A DNA stretch of 64,000 bases. Origin: Acetobacteraceae bacterium. GTDB taxonomy: Bacteria > Pseudomonadota > Alphaproteobacteria > Acetobacterales > Acetobacteraceae. Made by a program: the position numbers and the translations under genes. The notes beneath the pieces are model-generated. The model ran no database searches. It was not told the origin of the DNA and worked only from the letters and a program-made list of their open reading frames with translations. The stretch covers positions 1-64,000 of the forward strand of contig JAIYDD010000132.1 in assembly GCA_027487675.1 (NCBI GenBank). The letters run 5' to 3'. Positions 1 to 10,623 of this stretch are shown piece after piece (position 1 is the first letter of the stretch; the number at the start of each line of letters is the position of its first letter).

Positions 1-705
1 GGTGCCGTCCCACTTCTGGCTGCCGGATTGCTGCTGGCCGGGTGCAACGCACCGAATGTCTCCTTGAAGCCGCCGACCTGGCAGCACAGCGCCACGCACA
101 TCGCCGATGGCGACCGCGCCGCGACCCGCATCGCAGAGAGCCTGACGCAATCCGGCCTGCTGCCCGGGCTTCCGGGCCAGGCGGCGCCGGTGCCGCAGCG
201 CAACTTCTACATCCATGTCGCGAGCGATGGCTCGACCTTCCTGCATGTCCTGAAGCCGGCGCTGGAAGGCGAGATCATGCGCCGCGGCGGCAGCATCAGC
301 CGCAGCGCGGCGCAGGCCATGGTGGTGAACCTCGAAGTCGATGTGGTGGCCTGGGGGCCGCGCCTGCCGCGCGGGAACGGAGCAGGCACTTTGGCAGGCG
401 CCGGGTTCGGTCTCGGCGTGGTCCTGGAGGACGCGGCGCCATTGCAGTTGCTGGACGGTGCGCTTGTCGGCGTCGGGCTCGGCCTTGCCGTCGACCTGCT
501 CGACGCGACGGCGCCGCGGCACGGTGCGGAGATCGCCTGGCGTGCGAGCATCTATGAGGGCGATCGCCTCGCCTTCCATGCGCGTGAGCCCATGTACATC
601 CATGAAGCCGATATTCCGCTCTTCCTCGGCCGCGGGCGTCTCGCGCCGATCGCTTCCGCCACCCAGGCCCCGCTTCCGGTGAGACAGATCCGCTATGTCC
701 CGTGA
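1..705 (+). CDS. Lipoprotein of unknown function (5' end outside window)
   Basis: The frame is open from base 1, so the true start lies upstream and the 234 visible residues are partial. The visible N-terminus is the end of a signal peptide: a hydrophobic run closes with the lipobox L-A-G-C, Cys codon at 43-45, so the mature protein should be lipid-anchored. Two glycine-rich hydrophobic stretches follow in the middle (roughly residues 130-170), which may insert in or lie on a membrane. The stop overlaps the start of the next lipoprotein gene by 11 bases, so the two are probably co-transcribed and may work together at the cell envelope. I do not recognise the family. Confidence 0.75.
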   Translation, partial: GAVPLLAAGLLLAGCNAPNVSLKPPTWQHSATHIADGDRAATRIAESLTQSGLLPGLPGQAAPVPQRNFYIHVASDGSTFLHVLKPALEGEIMRRGGSISRSAAQAMVVNLEVDVVAWGPRLPRGNGAGTLAGAGFGLGVVLEDAAPLQLLDGALVGVGLGLAVDLLDATAPRHGAEIAWRASIYEGDRLAFHAREPMYIHEADIPLFLGRGRLAPIASATQAPLPVRQIRYVP

Positions 706-1300
706 CGTTGCCGCGCCGCGCCGACGCGCCGCCATGCGCGCTGCCCTTCTCGGCCTCCTCTGCGTCGCCGTCGCGGCATGCGAGACCCGTGAGGCCTCCA
801 GCTCCGTGACCCTCGGCGCCACGCCGCCCAGTGGGCGGGAACTCGGCCGCGTCACCTATGCCGCCGTCGACCGGCTGCTGGCCGCTGCGCCGTCGGTCGG
901 GCGCGACACGCCACTGGCCGTCGCCACGCTGACCGACGTGCAGGTGATCGACAGCTCCGCCCCCTTCGGCCATCTGGTGTCTGACCTGGTGCGCACGCGG
1001 CTGGCACAGCAGGGCATGAACGTGTCGGAGCTGCGGCTGCGCACGGCGATCCGCATGCACCCGCAGCAGGGAGAGCTGATGCTCGCGCGCGCCCCGCGCG
1101 ACATCGTGCCGCCCCCGGCGGTCTCCGCCGTCGTCACCGGCACCTATGCGCCGGCGGGCGAGCTGGTCTTCGTCAGCCTGCGCCTGGTGGGCGCGACGGA
1201 TGGACGCATCCTGTCGGCCGTCGATTTCGCGGTGCCGCGCTACCCGGATGCGCAGGCCCTGCTGCGCGCGCCCACGCCGCAGCGCGCCGCCGCGCGCTGA
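695..1300 (+). CDS. FlgO-like lipoprotein
   Basis: A 201-residue protein with a type II signal peptide: Arg-rich N-terminus, hydrophobic core and lipobox V-A-A-C with Cys29 (an internal Met14 would give a more usual signal length). The region from about residue 40 to 185 resembles the FlgO domain: a conserved segment P-L-A-V-A-T-L-T-D-V, then F-G-H-L-V-S-D-L, then a V-V-T-G-T-Y strand and an S-L-R-L-V-x-A-x-D-G-R-I-L ending. FlgO proteins of Vibrio are outer-membrane lipoproteins linked to the flagellum, but many bacteria carry distant homologues with no flagellar link, and no flagellar gene is seen here. It overlaps the preceding lipoprotein gene and faces prfC. Confidence 0.7.
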   Translation: MSRDVAAPRRRAAMRAALLGLLCVAVAACETREASSSVTLGATPPSGRELGRVTYAAVDRLLAAAPSVGRDTPLAVATLTDVQVIDSSAPFGHLVSDLVRTRLAQQGMNVSELRLRTAIRMHPQQGELMLARAPRDIVPPPAVSAVVTGTYAPAGELVFVSLRLVGATDGRILSAVDFAVPRYPDAQALLRAPTPQRAAAR

Positions 1301-1340
1301 CCCACGCGCCGCAGCGCGATAGACCGAGGCGCGGGGCGGG

Positions 1341-2981
1341 TCAGCCGCCCCGCTTCATCGCCACCACGCCGTGCTGTTCGCGCACGGCGTGGAACTTCAG
1401 TTCGGGGTAGTCTTCCTCCGCCCGCTTGCGCCGCCAGTCGGAGGAAAACAGCGCCACGCGCTCCCCGTCATGATCCTCCGCGGTGTCGGACCGGTTGCCG
1501 CTCGCCCAGCGCTCGACCTGCGCCTGCTCGCCGCTGATCCAGCGCAGCGCGGACCAGCGCGTGGCGTCGAAGCCGGCGGGTACGCCGTATTCCACCTTCA
1601 GCCGCGATTGCAGCACGTCGAGCTGCAGCTGCCCGACCACGCCAACGACTGGCGGCGAACCGTCCAGCGGCCGGAAGATCTGCACCACGCCTTCCTCGGC
1701 CAGCTGGTCCAGCGCGGTGCGCAGCTTCTTGGCCAGCATCGGGTCTTCCAGCCGCACATGCCGCAGGATCTCGGGCGCGAAGGACGGCACGCCCCGGAAG
1801 TTCACCTCCTCGCCTTCCGTCAGCGTGTCGCCGATGCGCAGCGTGCCGTGGTTGGCGATGCCGACCACGTCGCCGGGCCAGGCTTCCTCGGCCACCTGGC
1901 GTTCCTTGGCGAAGAAGAACAGCGGCGCATTCACCGGCACCTGCTTGCCGGTGCGCACCTGGCGCAGCCGCATGCCCTTCACCAGCTTGCCGGAACACAG
2001 CCGCACGAAGGCGACGCGGTCGCGGTGGTTGGGGTCCATGTTCGCCTGCACCTTGAAGACGAAGCCGGTGAGCCGCGGCTCGGCGGGTTCCACCGCGCGC
2101 GGATCGGCGGCGCGCGCGCCGGGCGGCGGCGCGTAGCGCGACAGGCCTTCCAGCAGATGCCCCACCCCGAAGTCGCGCAGCGCCGAGCCGAAGAACACCG
2201 GCGTCAGCGTGCCCTGGCGGAAGGCCGCCAGGTTGAAGGCCTTGAGGCCCGCCTCGGCGAGCAGCACCTCCTCCTCCAGCGCCGCGGCCCGCTCGGCGCC
2301 GACCAGCCCGGCGATGCGCGGGTCGTCATAGCCGGAGACCGCGATGCCCTCCTCCTCCGTAGCATCCACCGGCATCAGGCGGCGGGCCAGGATGTCGTAG
2401 GTGCCCCAGAAGTCGCTGGCGCGGCCGACCGGCCAGGCGACGGGGGCGGCGTCCAGCGCCAGGGTCTTCTCGATCTCGTCGATCAGCTCGAAGGGGTCGC
2501 GGCCCTCGCGGTCCATCTTGTTGACGAAGGTGACGATCGGGATGTCCCGCAGCCGGCACACCTCGAACAGCTTGCGGGTCTGGCTCTCGATGCCCTTCGC
2601 CGCGTCCAGCACCATCACCGCGGCATCCACCGCCGTCAGGGTCCGGTAGGTGTCCTCGGAAAAGTCCTCGTGGCCCGGCGTGTCGAGCAGGTTGAAGACC
2701 ACGCCCCCGCGCTCGAAGGTCATCACCGACGTGGCGACCGAGATGCCGCGGTCCTGCTCGATCTTCATCCAGTCCGACCGCGTGCGGCGCGCATTGCCCT
2801 TGGCGCGCACCGCGCCGGCGAGCTGGATCGCGCCGCCCTTCAGCAGCAGCTTCTCGGTCAGCGTGGTCTTGCCGGCGTCCGGATGGGCGATGATGGCGAA
2901 GGTCCGCCGGCGCGCCGCCTCGCGCATGATCTGCTCGCCGCCGCCGGCGGGGGCGAGGTCCTGGGCCGTGCTGTCGCTCAT
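1341..2981 (-). CDS. prfC: Peptide chain release factor 3
   Basis: A 546-residue translational GTPase, the usual length for RF3, which recycles RF1 and RF2 from the ribosome after termination. The GTP-binding motifs are clear: G1 A-H-P-D-A-G-K-T-T at about 32-40, G3 D-T-P-G-H at 100-104 and G4 N-K-M-D at 154-157. The remainder follows the RF3 pattern, including F-F-G-S-A in the G5 area and a C-terminal V-G-V-V-G-Q-L-Q-L-D-V segment. The start is the Met of M-S-D-S-T. It lies 34 bases downstream of the ketopantoate reductase gene on the same strand, so the two may share a transcript. It acts in the cytoplasm. Confidence 0.97.
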   Translation of the reverse strand: MSDSTAQDLAPAGGGEQIMREAARRRTFAIIAHPDAGKTTLTEKLLLKGGAIQLAGAVRAKGNARRTRSDWMKIEQDRGISVATSVMTFERGGVVFNLLDTPGHEDFSEDTYRTLTAVDAAVMVLDAAKGIESQTRKLFEVCRLRDIPIVTFVNKMDREGRDPFELIDEIEKTLALDAAPVAWPVGRASDFWGTYDILARRLMPVDATEEEGIAVSGYDDPRIAGLVGAERAAALEEEVLLAEAGLKAFNLAAFRQGTLTPVFFGSALRDFGVGHLLEGLSRYAPPPGARAADPRAVEPAEPRLTGFVFKVQANMDPNHRDRVAFVRLCSGKLVKGMRLRQVRTGKQVPVNAPLFFFAKERQVAEEAWPGDVVGIANHGTLRIGDTLTEGEEVNFRGVPSFAPEILRHVRLEDPMLAKKLRTALDQLAEEGVVQIFRPLDGSPPVVGVVGQLQLDVLQSRLKVEYGVPAGFDATRWSALRWISGEQAQVERWASGNRSDTAEDHDGERVALFSSDWRRKRAEEDYPELKFHAVREQHGVVAMKRGG

Positions 2982-3015
2982 GGCGGGGATATAGGCCCTT
3001 CCGCCCGGCGGGGCA

Positions 3016-3996
3016 TCAGGCGGCGCGCACCGGGCCGGCGCGTTCCAGCAGCCGCAGCAGCCCGTGCACCCCGCGCGTCACCGGCGCGGGCTCGCCCAGC
3101 CGCTCGGCCATCTCCACCAGAGCGCCGATGATCGGGCCGGTCTCGAGGCGCCGCCCCGCCTCCAGGTCCTGCAGCATGGAGGTGCGGAAGGCGCCGATCC
3201 GCCGCGTCACCTCCATCCTCGCCGCCGGATCACCCAGCGGGTCCAGGCCGATGCGCTGCCCGATCGCGTCCATCTCCCGCATCATCGCGATGGCAAGGTC
3301 ACGCACCCCGGGCTCGTCCAGCATGTCGGACAGCGTCGCCCGGCAGAGTGCGCTGATCGGGTTCATGTTGGAGTTGCCCCACAGCTTGCGCCAAGCCTCC
3401 TGCCGGATCGCGTCCGACGGCTCCGCGGGCAGGCCGCCGGCGCGCAGCATGGCGACCGCCTCGTCGCGCACGCCCTCGCCGCCAGCCGCCAGCGCGCCGA
3501 TCGGCAGGCGGTCGGCCTTGGCAAGTCGGATGGCACCCGGCGCCTCGATGCTGGATGCGGCGTGCACCACCAGCGCCAGGCTGCGCGCCGCCGGCAGCGC
3601 CGCGGCGAGCGCGCCACCGGGATCCACGCTGTCGAGCGCCGTGCCGGCCAGCGGCCCACCGAAACCCTGTAGGAAGAACCAGGGTACGCCGTTCTGGGCC
3701 GAGAGCAGGAAGGTCCCCGGCGCCATCGCCGCCCGGACCAGCGGCAGGGCCGCCGGCAGGTCCTGCCCCTTCAGGCCGAGCACCAGCAGGTCGGCGGGCG
3801 GCAGGGCGTCGGGGTCGGCCTCGGCGGGCAGGTCGAAGCGGCGCTCGCCCGCGACGCCGCGCAGGCGCAGCCCCTCCGCCCGCAGCGCGGCGAGCGTCGC
3901 GCCGCGGGCCAGCAGAGAGACGCGCGCGCCGCCCGCCGCGAAGCCGGCAGCCAGCATCCCGCCGATGGCGCCGACGCCCAGCACCGTCACCCGCAT
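3016..3996 (-). CDS. 2-dehydropantoate 2-reductase family protein
   Basis: A 326-residue NAD(P)-dependent reductase of the ketopantoate reductase family, which makes pantoate for coenzyme A. The Rossmann motif G-V-G-A-I-G-G lies at residues 7-13, directly after the initiator Met in M-R-V-T-V-L. The family's catalytic-domain motif appears as W-R-K-L-W-G-N-S-N-M-N-P, with the usual Lys and Asn. The frame stays open upstream to 4554, but that sequence is low-complexity and unlike the family, so the start at 3996 is preferred. Bacteria often carry several paralogues, and this one may act on another 2-oxo acid. It precedes prfC on the same strand. Confidence 0.88.
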   Translation of the reverse strand: MRVTVLGVGAIGGMLAAGFAAGGARVSLLARGATLAALRAEGLRLRGVAGERRFDLPAEADPDALPPADLLVLGLKGQDLPAALPLVRAAMAPGTFLLSAQNGVPWFFLQGFGGPLAGTALDSVDPGGALAAALPAARSLALVVHAASSIEAPGAIRLAKADRLPIGALAAGGEGVRDEAVAMLRAGGLPAEPSDAIRQEAWRKLWGNSNMNPISALCRATLSDMLDEPGVRDLAIAMMREMDAIGQRIGLDPLGDPAARMEVTRRIGAFRTSMLQDLEAGRRLETGPIIGALVEMAERLGEPAPVTRGVHGLLRLLERAGPVRAA

Positions 3997-4188
3997 CGCC
4001 TTCCCCCCGCGCAGCCGCCCCCGGTCTGCCGCATCGGCGGCCATCGGGCAACGAAGGGCACGGCGCGCGGTCTCGTGATTCGCCCGCCTCGCCCGACGGC
4101 GTGACATTCGCGGGACGATGACGGGGTTGCGCGCCACGCGGGCGTTCCCCCCTTCACCTCTCGGCTCCGTGCCGCTATCTGGGGGACT

Positions 4189-4593
4189 ATGCAGACTAAG
4201 AAGCTGTTCGACTTCAACGAACGCCGCAACGCCGCCGAAGAGGCCCGCAAGGCCGCCGCCGAGAAGTTCCAGGCGATGAAGAGCCGCCTCGAGGACCCAG
4301 AGGTCCAGAAGCGGATGGCGGAGCAGAAGGCGATCGCGGAGGCCCGCGCCCAGCGCGAGGCCGAGAAGCGTGCTGCCAGGCTCGCGGCCAGGCAGGCGGA
4401 GGAGGCGGCGCGCCTCGCCGCCAAGCGCGAGGCCGAGCGCAAGGCGCAGGAAGAAGCCGCCCGCCGCCGCGCGGCGGAGATCGAGGCCGCGAACCTCCGC
4501 GCCCGCCAGGCCGCCGACCAGCGTAACCGCGCCGCGTCGCTGGCCGCCGCCCACAAGGTGATGATGGACGCCCGCAAGGCGCGCCAGCGCTGA
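4189..4593 (+). CDS. Small charged coiled-coil protein (DUF6481-like)
   Basis: A 134-residue protein made almost wholly of Ala, Arg, Lys, Glu and Gln in helical heptad-like order, so a continuous alpha-helix or coiled coil is expected from about residue 10 to 130. The N-terminal stretch (F-D-F-N-E-R-R-N-A-A-E-E-A-R-K-A) resembles small alphaproteobacterial proteins annotated as DUF6481. There is no signal peptide or membrane segment, so a cytoplasmic, possibly nucleic-acid-associated protein is likely. It is divergent from the ketopantoate reductase gene across 192 bases in which I see no clear promoter. Function unknown. Confidence 0.7.
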   Translation: MQTKKLFDFNERRNAAEEARKAAAEKFQAMKSRLEDPEVQKRMAEQKAIAEARAQREAEKRAARLAARQAEEAARLAAKREAERKAQEEAARRRAAEIEAANLRARQAADQRNRAASLAAAHKVMMDARKARQR

Positions 4594-4693
4594 CCTTCTG
4601 GCCCGCGTCTCCGCTGGCGACGCTGCCGAGCCGATGCGGCCCGCACCGGGCTTCCGGGGCGGGTGTCGTCATGCGGCGCGCGGCGACTTCAGA

Positions 4694-5443
4694 CTACCGC
4701 GGCAGCAGCCCTGCCAGCTGCGGGCAGCAGGCCCGCATCGCCTCGCCGGCGGGGAGGCCAAGTGCCCGGCAAGCCGCGAAGGCGCAGGCGATGTTCGAGG
4801 AGAGCAGCGGCACGCCGATCCGCCCGCGCTCTCCTGCGATGGCGTCCAGCGTCGCCATGCCGGTGCCGGACAGCAGCACCACGCAATCGGCCGGCGGGGA
4901 CAGCCGCGCCAAGCCCTCCGCGACCTCCTCCGGCGTCAGCTCATAGGCGCGGAAGCGGTCGGAGACCTCCAAGCTCTCCACCAGGTCGAGCCCCGCTTCC
5001 CGCCAGTACCGCTCCGCCTGACCGGTCAGCCAGCCCGGATAGGGCGAGAACAGCAGCAGCCGCCGGCGGCCAAGCGCCTCCAACGCCCCGGCGATGGCGC
5101 GGGAGGCCAGGAGGAAGGGCCGCCCCGCCCTGGCCGACAGGCTTTCCTGCATCGCCTGGTCGTCGGCCGGCGCCAGCCCATAGGACGGGCCGGTCAGCCC
5201 CAGCACCAGCATGTCCAGCGCCAGCTCCCCGAAATCGCCGATGGCGCGTGCCGCGGCGTCCAGATAGGCGGCCGTGCGCTGCTCGAGCGTGGTCCCGGGC
5301 ATCACCGGCAGCCGCGTCGCGTGCAGGGCGACGGCCGGCGGCAGCAGCCAGCGCATCTCGGGCTCCACCGCCGGGTTGGCCGAGGGCGTCAGCAGGCCGA
5401 GCCGGTGCGTCGGCTGGTATCGGCGCGTCGGGGGGTGGGTCAT
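4694..5443 (-). CDS. Asp/Glu racemase-superfamily protein (maleate isomerase / arylmalonate decarboxylase-like)
   Basis: A 249-residue protein of the aspartate/glutamate racemase fold. The N-terminus (R-L-G-L-L-T-P-S-A-N-P-A-V-E-P-E) and the later P-L-L-S-S-N segment are typical of the maleate isomerase and arylmalonate decarboxylase branch. Members usually carry a catalytic Cys in one or both half-sites. Here the two half-site loops read L-T-G-P-S-Y and S-G-T-G-M and show no Cys, so the chemistry is uncertain and it should not be called a racemase with confidence. It is a cytoplasmic enzyme with no obvious pathway partner beside it. Its start is 87 bases downstream of the Fur-family gene's stop, on the same strand. 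Confidence 0.75.
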   Translation of the reverse strand: MTHPPTRRYQPTHRLGLLTPSANPAVEPEMRWLLPPAVALHATRLPVMPGTTLEQRTAAYLDAAARAIGDFGELALDMLVLGLTGPSYGLAPADDQAMQESLSARAGRPFLLASRAIAGALEALGRRRLLLFSPYPGWLTGQAERYWREAGLDLVESLEVSDRFRAYELTPEEVAEGLARLSPPADCVVLLSGTGMATLDAIAGERGRIGVPLLSSNIACAFAACRALGLPAGEAMRACCPQLAGLLPR

Positions 5444-5530
5444 GCCGGTCTGCCTGGACCGGGCGCCTGGCGGAGCGCCCGCCCGGGATCGGCCGGCCGC
5501 GCACAGGATCCGGCGCGCGGGGCCGCGCGG

Positions 5531-5977
5531 TCAACCAGTGCCGGTGGCCGCGCGCCGGCGGGTGGGATCGCGCCGGATGCGCACCAGCACCTCCACCCCA
5601 TCGGGCCGGTCGGCCAGCGTCTGGCGCAGCATCGCCAGCAGCGTCTCGGGTGACACGTCGAGATCCACGGTCTGCCCGGTTTCCTCGTCGACCAGGTGGG
5701 CGTGGGGCCGCGGCACGGTGTCGAAGACCGGCTCGGCGCCGGTGCTGGGCAGGCGGGCGAGCAGCCCATGCGCCACCAGCAGGTCGAGCTGCCCGGCAAG
5801 GGTCTGCGGCGATACGCCGAGCCCGGCTTCCGCGGCCATGCGCGCCACCTCGGCCAGGCCGAGATGCGTCTCCGGCGCCGCGCGCAGCAGCGGGAGCAGG
5901 CGCGCGAGCGCGCCCTGGCCGGGCAGGCCGGCCTGCCGCAGCTCGTCGCGGCACGCGGCCTCGACGGAGCGGGCCAT
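5531..5977 (-). CDS. Fur-family transcriptional regulator (Irr/PerR-like)
   Basis: A 148-residue regulator. Residues 1-80 form a winged-helix region (L-G-L-A-E-V-A-R-M then L-D-L-L-V-A-H-G-L-L-A-R-L), followed by the Fur-family strand P-H-A-H-L-V-D-E-E-T-G-Q-T-V-D-L-D with its metal- or haem-region histidines. The C-X-X-C structural zinc motifs of classical Fur are absent, which fits the Irr or PerR-like alphaproteobacterial group that senses haem, iron or peroxide. The start at M-A-R-S-V is chosen because the upstream open frame is unlike the family. It lies downstream of katG on the same strand, so a role in peroxide or iron-linked control of katG is a reasonable inference. Confidence 0.82.
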   Translation of the reverse strand: MARSVEAACRDELRQAGLPGQGALARLLPLLRAAPETHLGLAEVARMAAEAGLGVSPQTLAGQLDLLVAHGLLARLPSTGAEPVFDTVPRPHAHLVDEETGQTVDLDVSPETLLAMLRQTLADRPDGVEVLVRIRRDPTRRRAATGTG

Positions 5978-6192
5978 GATGCTGGAAGCCTCCCCCGGTG
6001 TGTCGGCTCCGGGGCGCGGGCTGGCCGCGTCCCCCGGGCGGTGGCCGCGCCCGGCGTGGCGCGGCCTGGCGTGAACCGGCAGAGGCAAGGCCGGGGCACG
6101 CCAACGGACCAACCGCGCCCCCGTGCCCGGACGGCGTACTGTCCGGGCCGTCTTCCCCGCCGGTGAAGAGGGCTTCCGGGACGAGGCGGCCG

Positions 6193-8700
<2,508 letters not shown>

Positions 8701-8710
8701 TCAACCGGCG

Positions 8711-8729
8711 CGATAGATGTGATCTATCG
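8711..8729. promoter_or_regulatory. OxyR-type operator palindrome
   Basis: CGATAGAT-GTG-ATCTATCG is a perfect inverted repeat with 8-base arms and a 3-base centre. Its core at 8713-8727 matches the published OxyR half-site pattern ATAG-N7-CTAT at every defined position, including the inner T and A. It is 47 bases upstream of the oxyR start and 307 bases from katG. No good second ATAG/CTAT element is seen 7 bases to either side, so only one dimer site is clear. Confidence 0.82.
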
Positions 8730-8776
8730 TGGCAGCACGACTGACCCGATGAGTCCGTCTCGGTGACCGCATCCCG

Positions 8777-9682
8777 ATGAACCTGCGCGACCTCCGCTAC
8801 CTGCTCGCCGTCGCCGAGCACGGGCATTTCGGCCGCGCCGCCGAGGCCTGCGGCATCAGCCAGCCCACCCTGTCGGTCCAGGTCCGCAAGCTGGAGGACC
8901 TGCTGGGCCTGCCGCTGTTCGAGCGCACGACCAGGGGCGTGGTGCCGACCGCCGCATGCGAGCGGCTGCTCGGCCATGTCCGCGCCGCGGTGACGGAGGC
9001 CGACGCGATCCTGTCCGTGGCGCGCGGGCTGCGCGACCCGCTGGCCGGGCGGTTCCGGCTGGGCATCATCCCTACGCTCGCGCCCTATCTGCTGCCGCTG
9101 GTCTTCGCACCCTTGCGGGCGGCTCTGCCGGCGCTGGAGATCGAACCGTGGGAGGACCAGACATCCGCGCTGCTCGACCGGCTGCGCGCGCATGAGCTGG
9201 ATGCGGCGCTGCTGGCGACAGAGACGGACGGGCCCGACCTGGCCAGCCGCGCGCTGTTCACCGAGCCCTTCCTGGCAGCCCTTCCGCCCGAGCACCCGCT
9301 GGCGGCGCGCGAGGTGGTGGCGGAGGCGGAGCTGTCGCGCGACATACTGCTGCTGGCGGATGGCCATTGCCTGCGCGACCAGGCGCTGGCCGCCTGCGGG
9401 CTGGGCGGCGCGCTCGGCGGCACGCTGCGCGCGGCGAGCCTGTCCACCCTGCTGAACATGGTTGCCGCCGGCTACGGCACCACGCTGGTCCCCGGGCTGG
9501 CCGCCGGCGCCGCGCAGGATGCCGGCATCGTGCTGCGGCCGCTGGCGGCCCGCGCCGGCCGCACCGTCCGGCTGGCCTGGCGCGGCAGCTTCCCCCGCCG
9601 GCCCGCCCTCGACGCGGTGGCGGAGGTGATCGCCACCCGCCTGCGCGGCTTCGCCGAAGGCGCGGCGGCGGGCGTCGTCTGA
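8777..9682 (+). CDS. oxyR: LysR-family hydrogen peroxide sensor OxyR
   Basis: A 301-residue LysR-type regulator. The N-terminal helix-turn-helix spans about residues 1-60 (L-R-Y-L-L-A-V-A-E-H-G-H-F-G-R-A-A then S-Q-P-T-L-S-V-Q-V-R-K-L-E). The decisive evidence is the redox motif G-H-C-L-R-D-Q-A-L-A-A-C: Cys198 and Cys207 have the same eight-residue spacing as Cys199 and Cys208 of E. coli OxyR, which form the activating disulphide. It is divergent from katG and preceded by a perfect OxyR-type palindrome, so it should sense peroxide, activate katG and probably control itself. Acts in the cytoplasm on DNA. Confidence 0.95.
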   Translation: MNLRDLRYLLAVAEHGHFGRAAEACGISQPTLSVQVRKLEDLLGLPLFERTTRGVVPTAACERLLGHVRAAVTEADAILSVARGLRDPLAGRFRLGIIPTLAPYLLPLVFAPLRAALPALEIEPWEDQTSALLDRLRAHELDAALLATETDGPDLASRALFTEPFLAALPPEHPLAAREVVAEAELSRDILLLADGHCLRDQALAACGLGGALGGTLRAASLSTLLNMVAAGYGTTLVPGLAAGAAQDAGIVLRPLAARAGRTVRLAWRGSFPRRPALDAVAEVIATRLRGFAEGAAAGVV

Positions 9683-9689
9683 CGCTGCC

Positions 9690-10163
9690 TCACGCCAGGA
9701 AGGCGATCCACCGCCCCGCCAGGATCGCGCCGAGCCAACAGGCCAGCGACAGCGCCGCGGCCAGCCGCAGGCCCGCGCCGATGCGCGCGCCAGCCAGGGC
9801 GCGCGGCCAGCCGGGCCCGAGGCGCAGCGCCAGCACGTTGAGCAGCCCCGCGGCCACGCACCCCAGCTTCGCCACGAAAGCCGGGTTGGACAGGTACTCG
9901 GCCGGCCGCACGCTGAACAGCAACGCCCCGCTCGTCAGGGCGAGGCCGAGCCCCACCGCCGCGACGCGCACCAGCGGCGGGCCGAGCACGCCGAGCGACG
10001 CGCCGCGAAAGGCGCCGAGCAGCCGGAGGTCCAGCGTCGCGATCGCCCCGGCGAGCAGCCCGATCCCCAGGATGTGCGCGGCACTGACCAGCGGGTAGAG
10101 CACGGCCGAGCGCCGCAGCGCGGCCGCCAGGGCGGATGCCTCGAGCGCCTCCAGCGCCCCCAT
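9690..10163 (-). CDS. DUF6644-like integral membrane protein
   Basis: A 157-residue protein with about four membrane helices (around residues 22-45, 62-83, 95-113 and 130-155). The segment A-A-H-I-L-G-I-G-L-L then D-L-R-L-L-G, followed by a helix and N-P-A-F-V-A-K-L, resembles the DUF6644 family. Its histidine could be a haem or metal ligand, but this is not shown. It starts 5 bases after the stop of a DUF6152-like gene on the same strand, so the two should be co-translated from one transcript. It converges on oxyR with 7 bases between the stops. Function unknown. Confidence 0.72.
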   Translation of the reverse strand: MGALEALEASALAAALRRSAVLYPLVSAAHILGIGLLAGAIATLDLRLLGAFRGASLGVLGPPLVRVAAVGLGLALTSGALLFSVRPAEYLSNPAFVAKLGCVAAGLLNVLALRLGPGWPRALAGARIGAGLRLAAALSLACWLGAILAGRWIAFLA

Positions 10164-10168
10164 GCGCC

Positions 10169-10543
10169 TCAGCCGCCGCGGATGCGGTCCGGATAGATGT
10201 CGAAGCGCCGGTCGCCGACGGTGATCCGCACCGCCTTGAGCCGACGCTCCCCGTTCTCGAGCGAACGGTGGCCGAGCGCGACGACGCGATCGCCGGGGTT
10301 CGCCACCCCCTCGACGAAGCCGGCCCGGCGGGTCAGGGCCGGGTTGCCCAGTTCCACCGTCCAGACGCCGTCGCGCGCGGTCTCCACCTGCAGGGTCGGG
10401 TGCGGCGGGGCGATGGTGACGCGGCGGATCGTGCCGGCCAGCTCCACCTGGTCCCCCTCGGCCCAGCTCCAGCCGTGATGGGCCACTGCCGGCCCGCCTG
10501 CCACTGCCAGCGCCGTCCCGCCCAGGAACGCCCTTCGATGCAT
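10169..10543 (-). CDS. DUF6152-like exported protein
   Basis: A 124-residue protein with an Arg-Arg start (M-H-R-R-A-F-L-G-G) and a hydrophobic stretch ending near A-V-A-H-H, so export is likely, possibly by Tat. The mature part begins with the paired histidines H-H-G-W-S-W typical of DUF6152, then a small beta-rich domain with G-T-I-R-R-V-T and P-H-P-T-L. The paired histidines may bind a metal. The start at 10543 is chosen because it places the signal peptide at the N-terminus; the much longer open frame upstream runs antisense through other genes. It is followed closely by the DUF6644-like membrane protein. Function unknown. Confidence 0.75.
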   Translation of the reverse strand: MHRRAFLGGTALAVAGGPAVAHHGWSWAEGDQVELAGTIRRVTIAPPHPTLQVETARDGVWTVELGNPALTRRAGFVEGVANPGDRVVALGHRSLENGERRLKAVRITVGDRRFDIYPDRIRGG

Positions 10544-10623
10544 CGTCGCCGCCTCCGCCCTGACGCTGGTCGCGGCGGATGTGGTGCCTCGGGCGACGAA
10601 TTCACCTGCCGCTCGGCCGGCGG

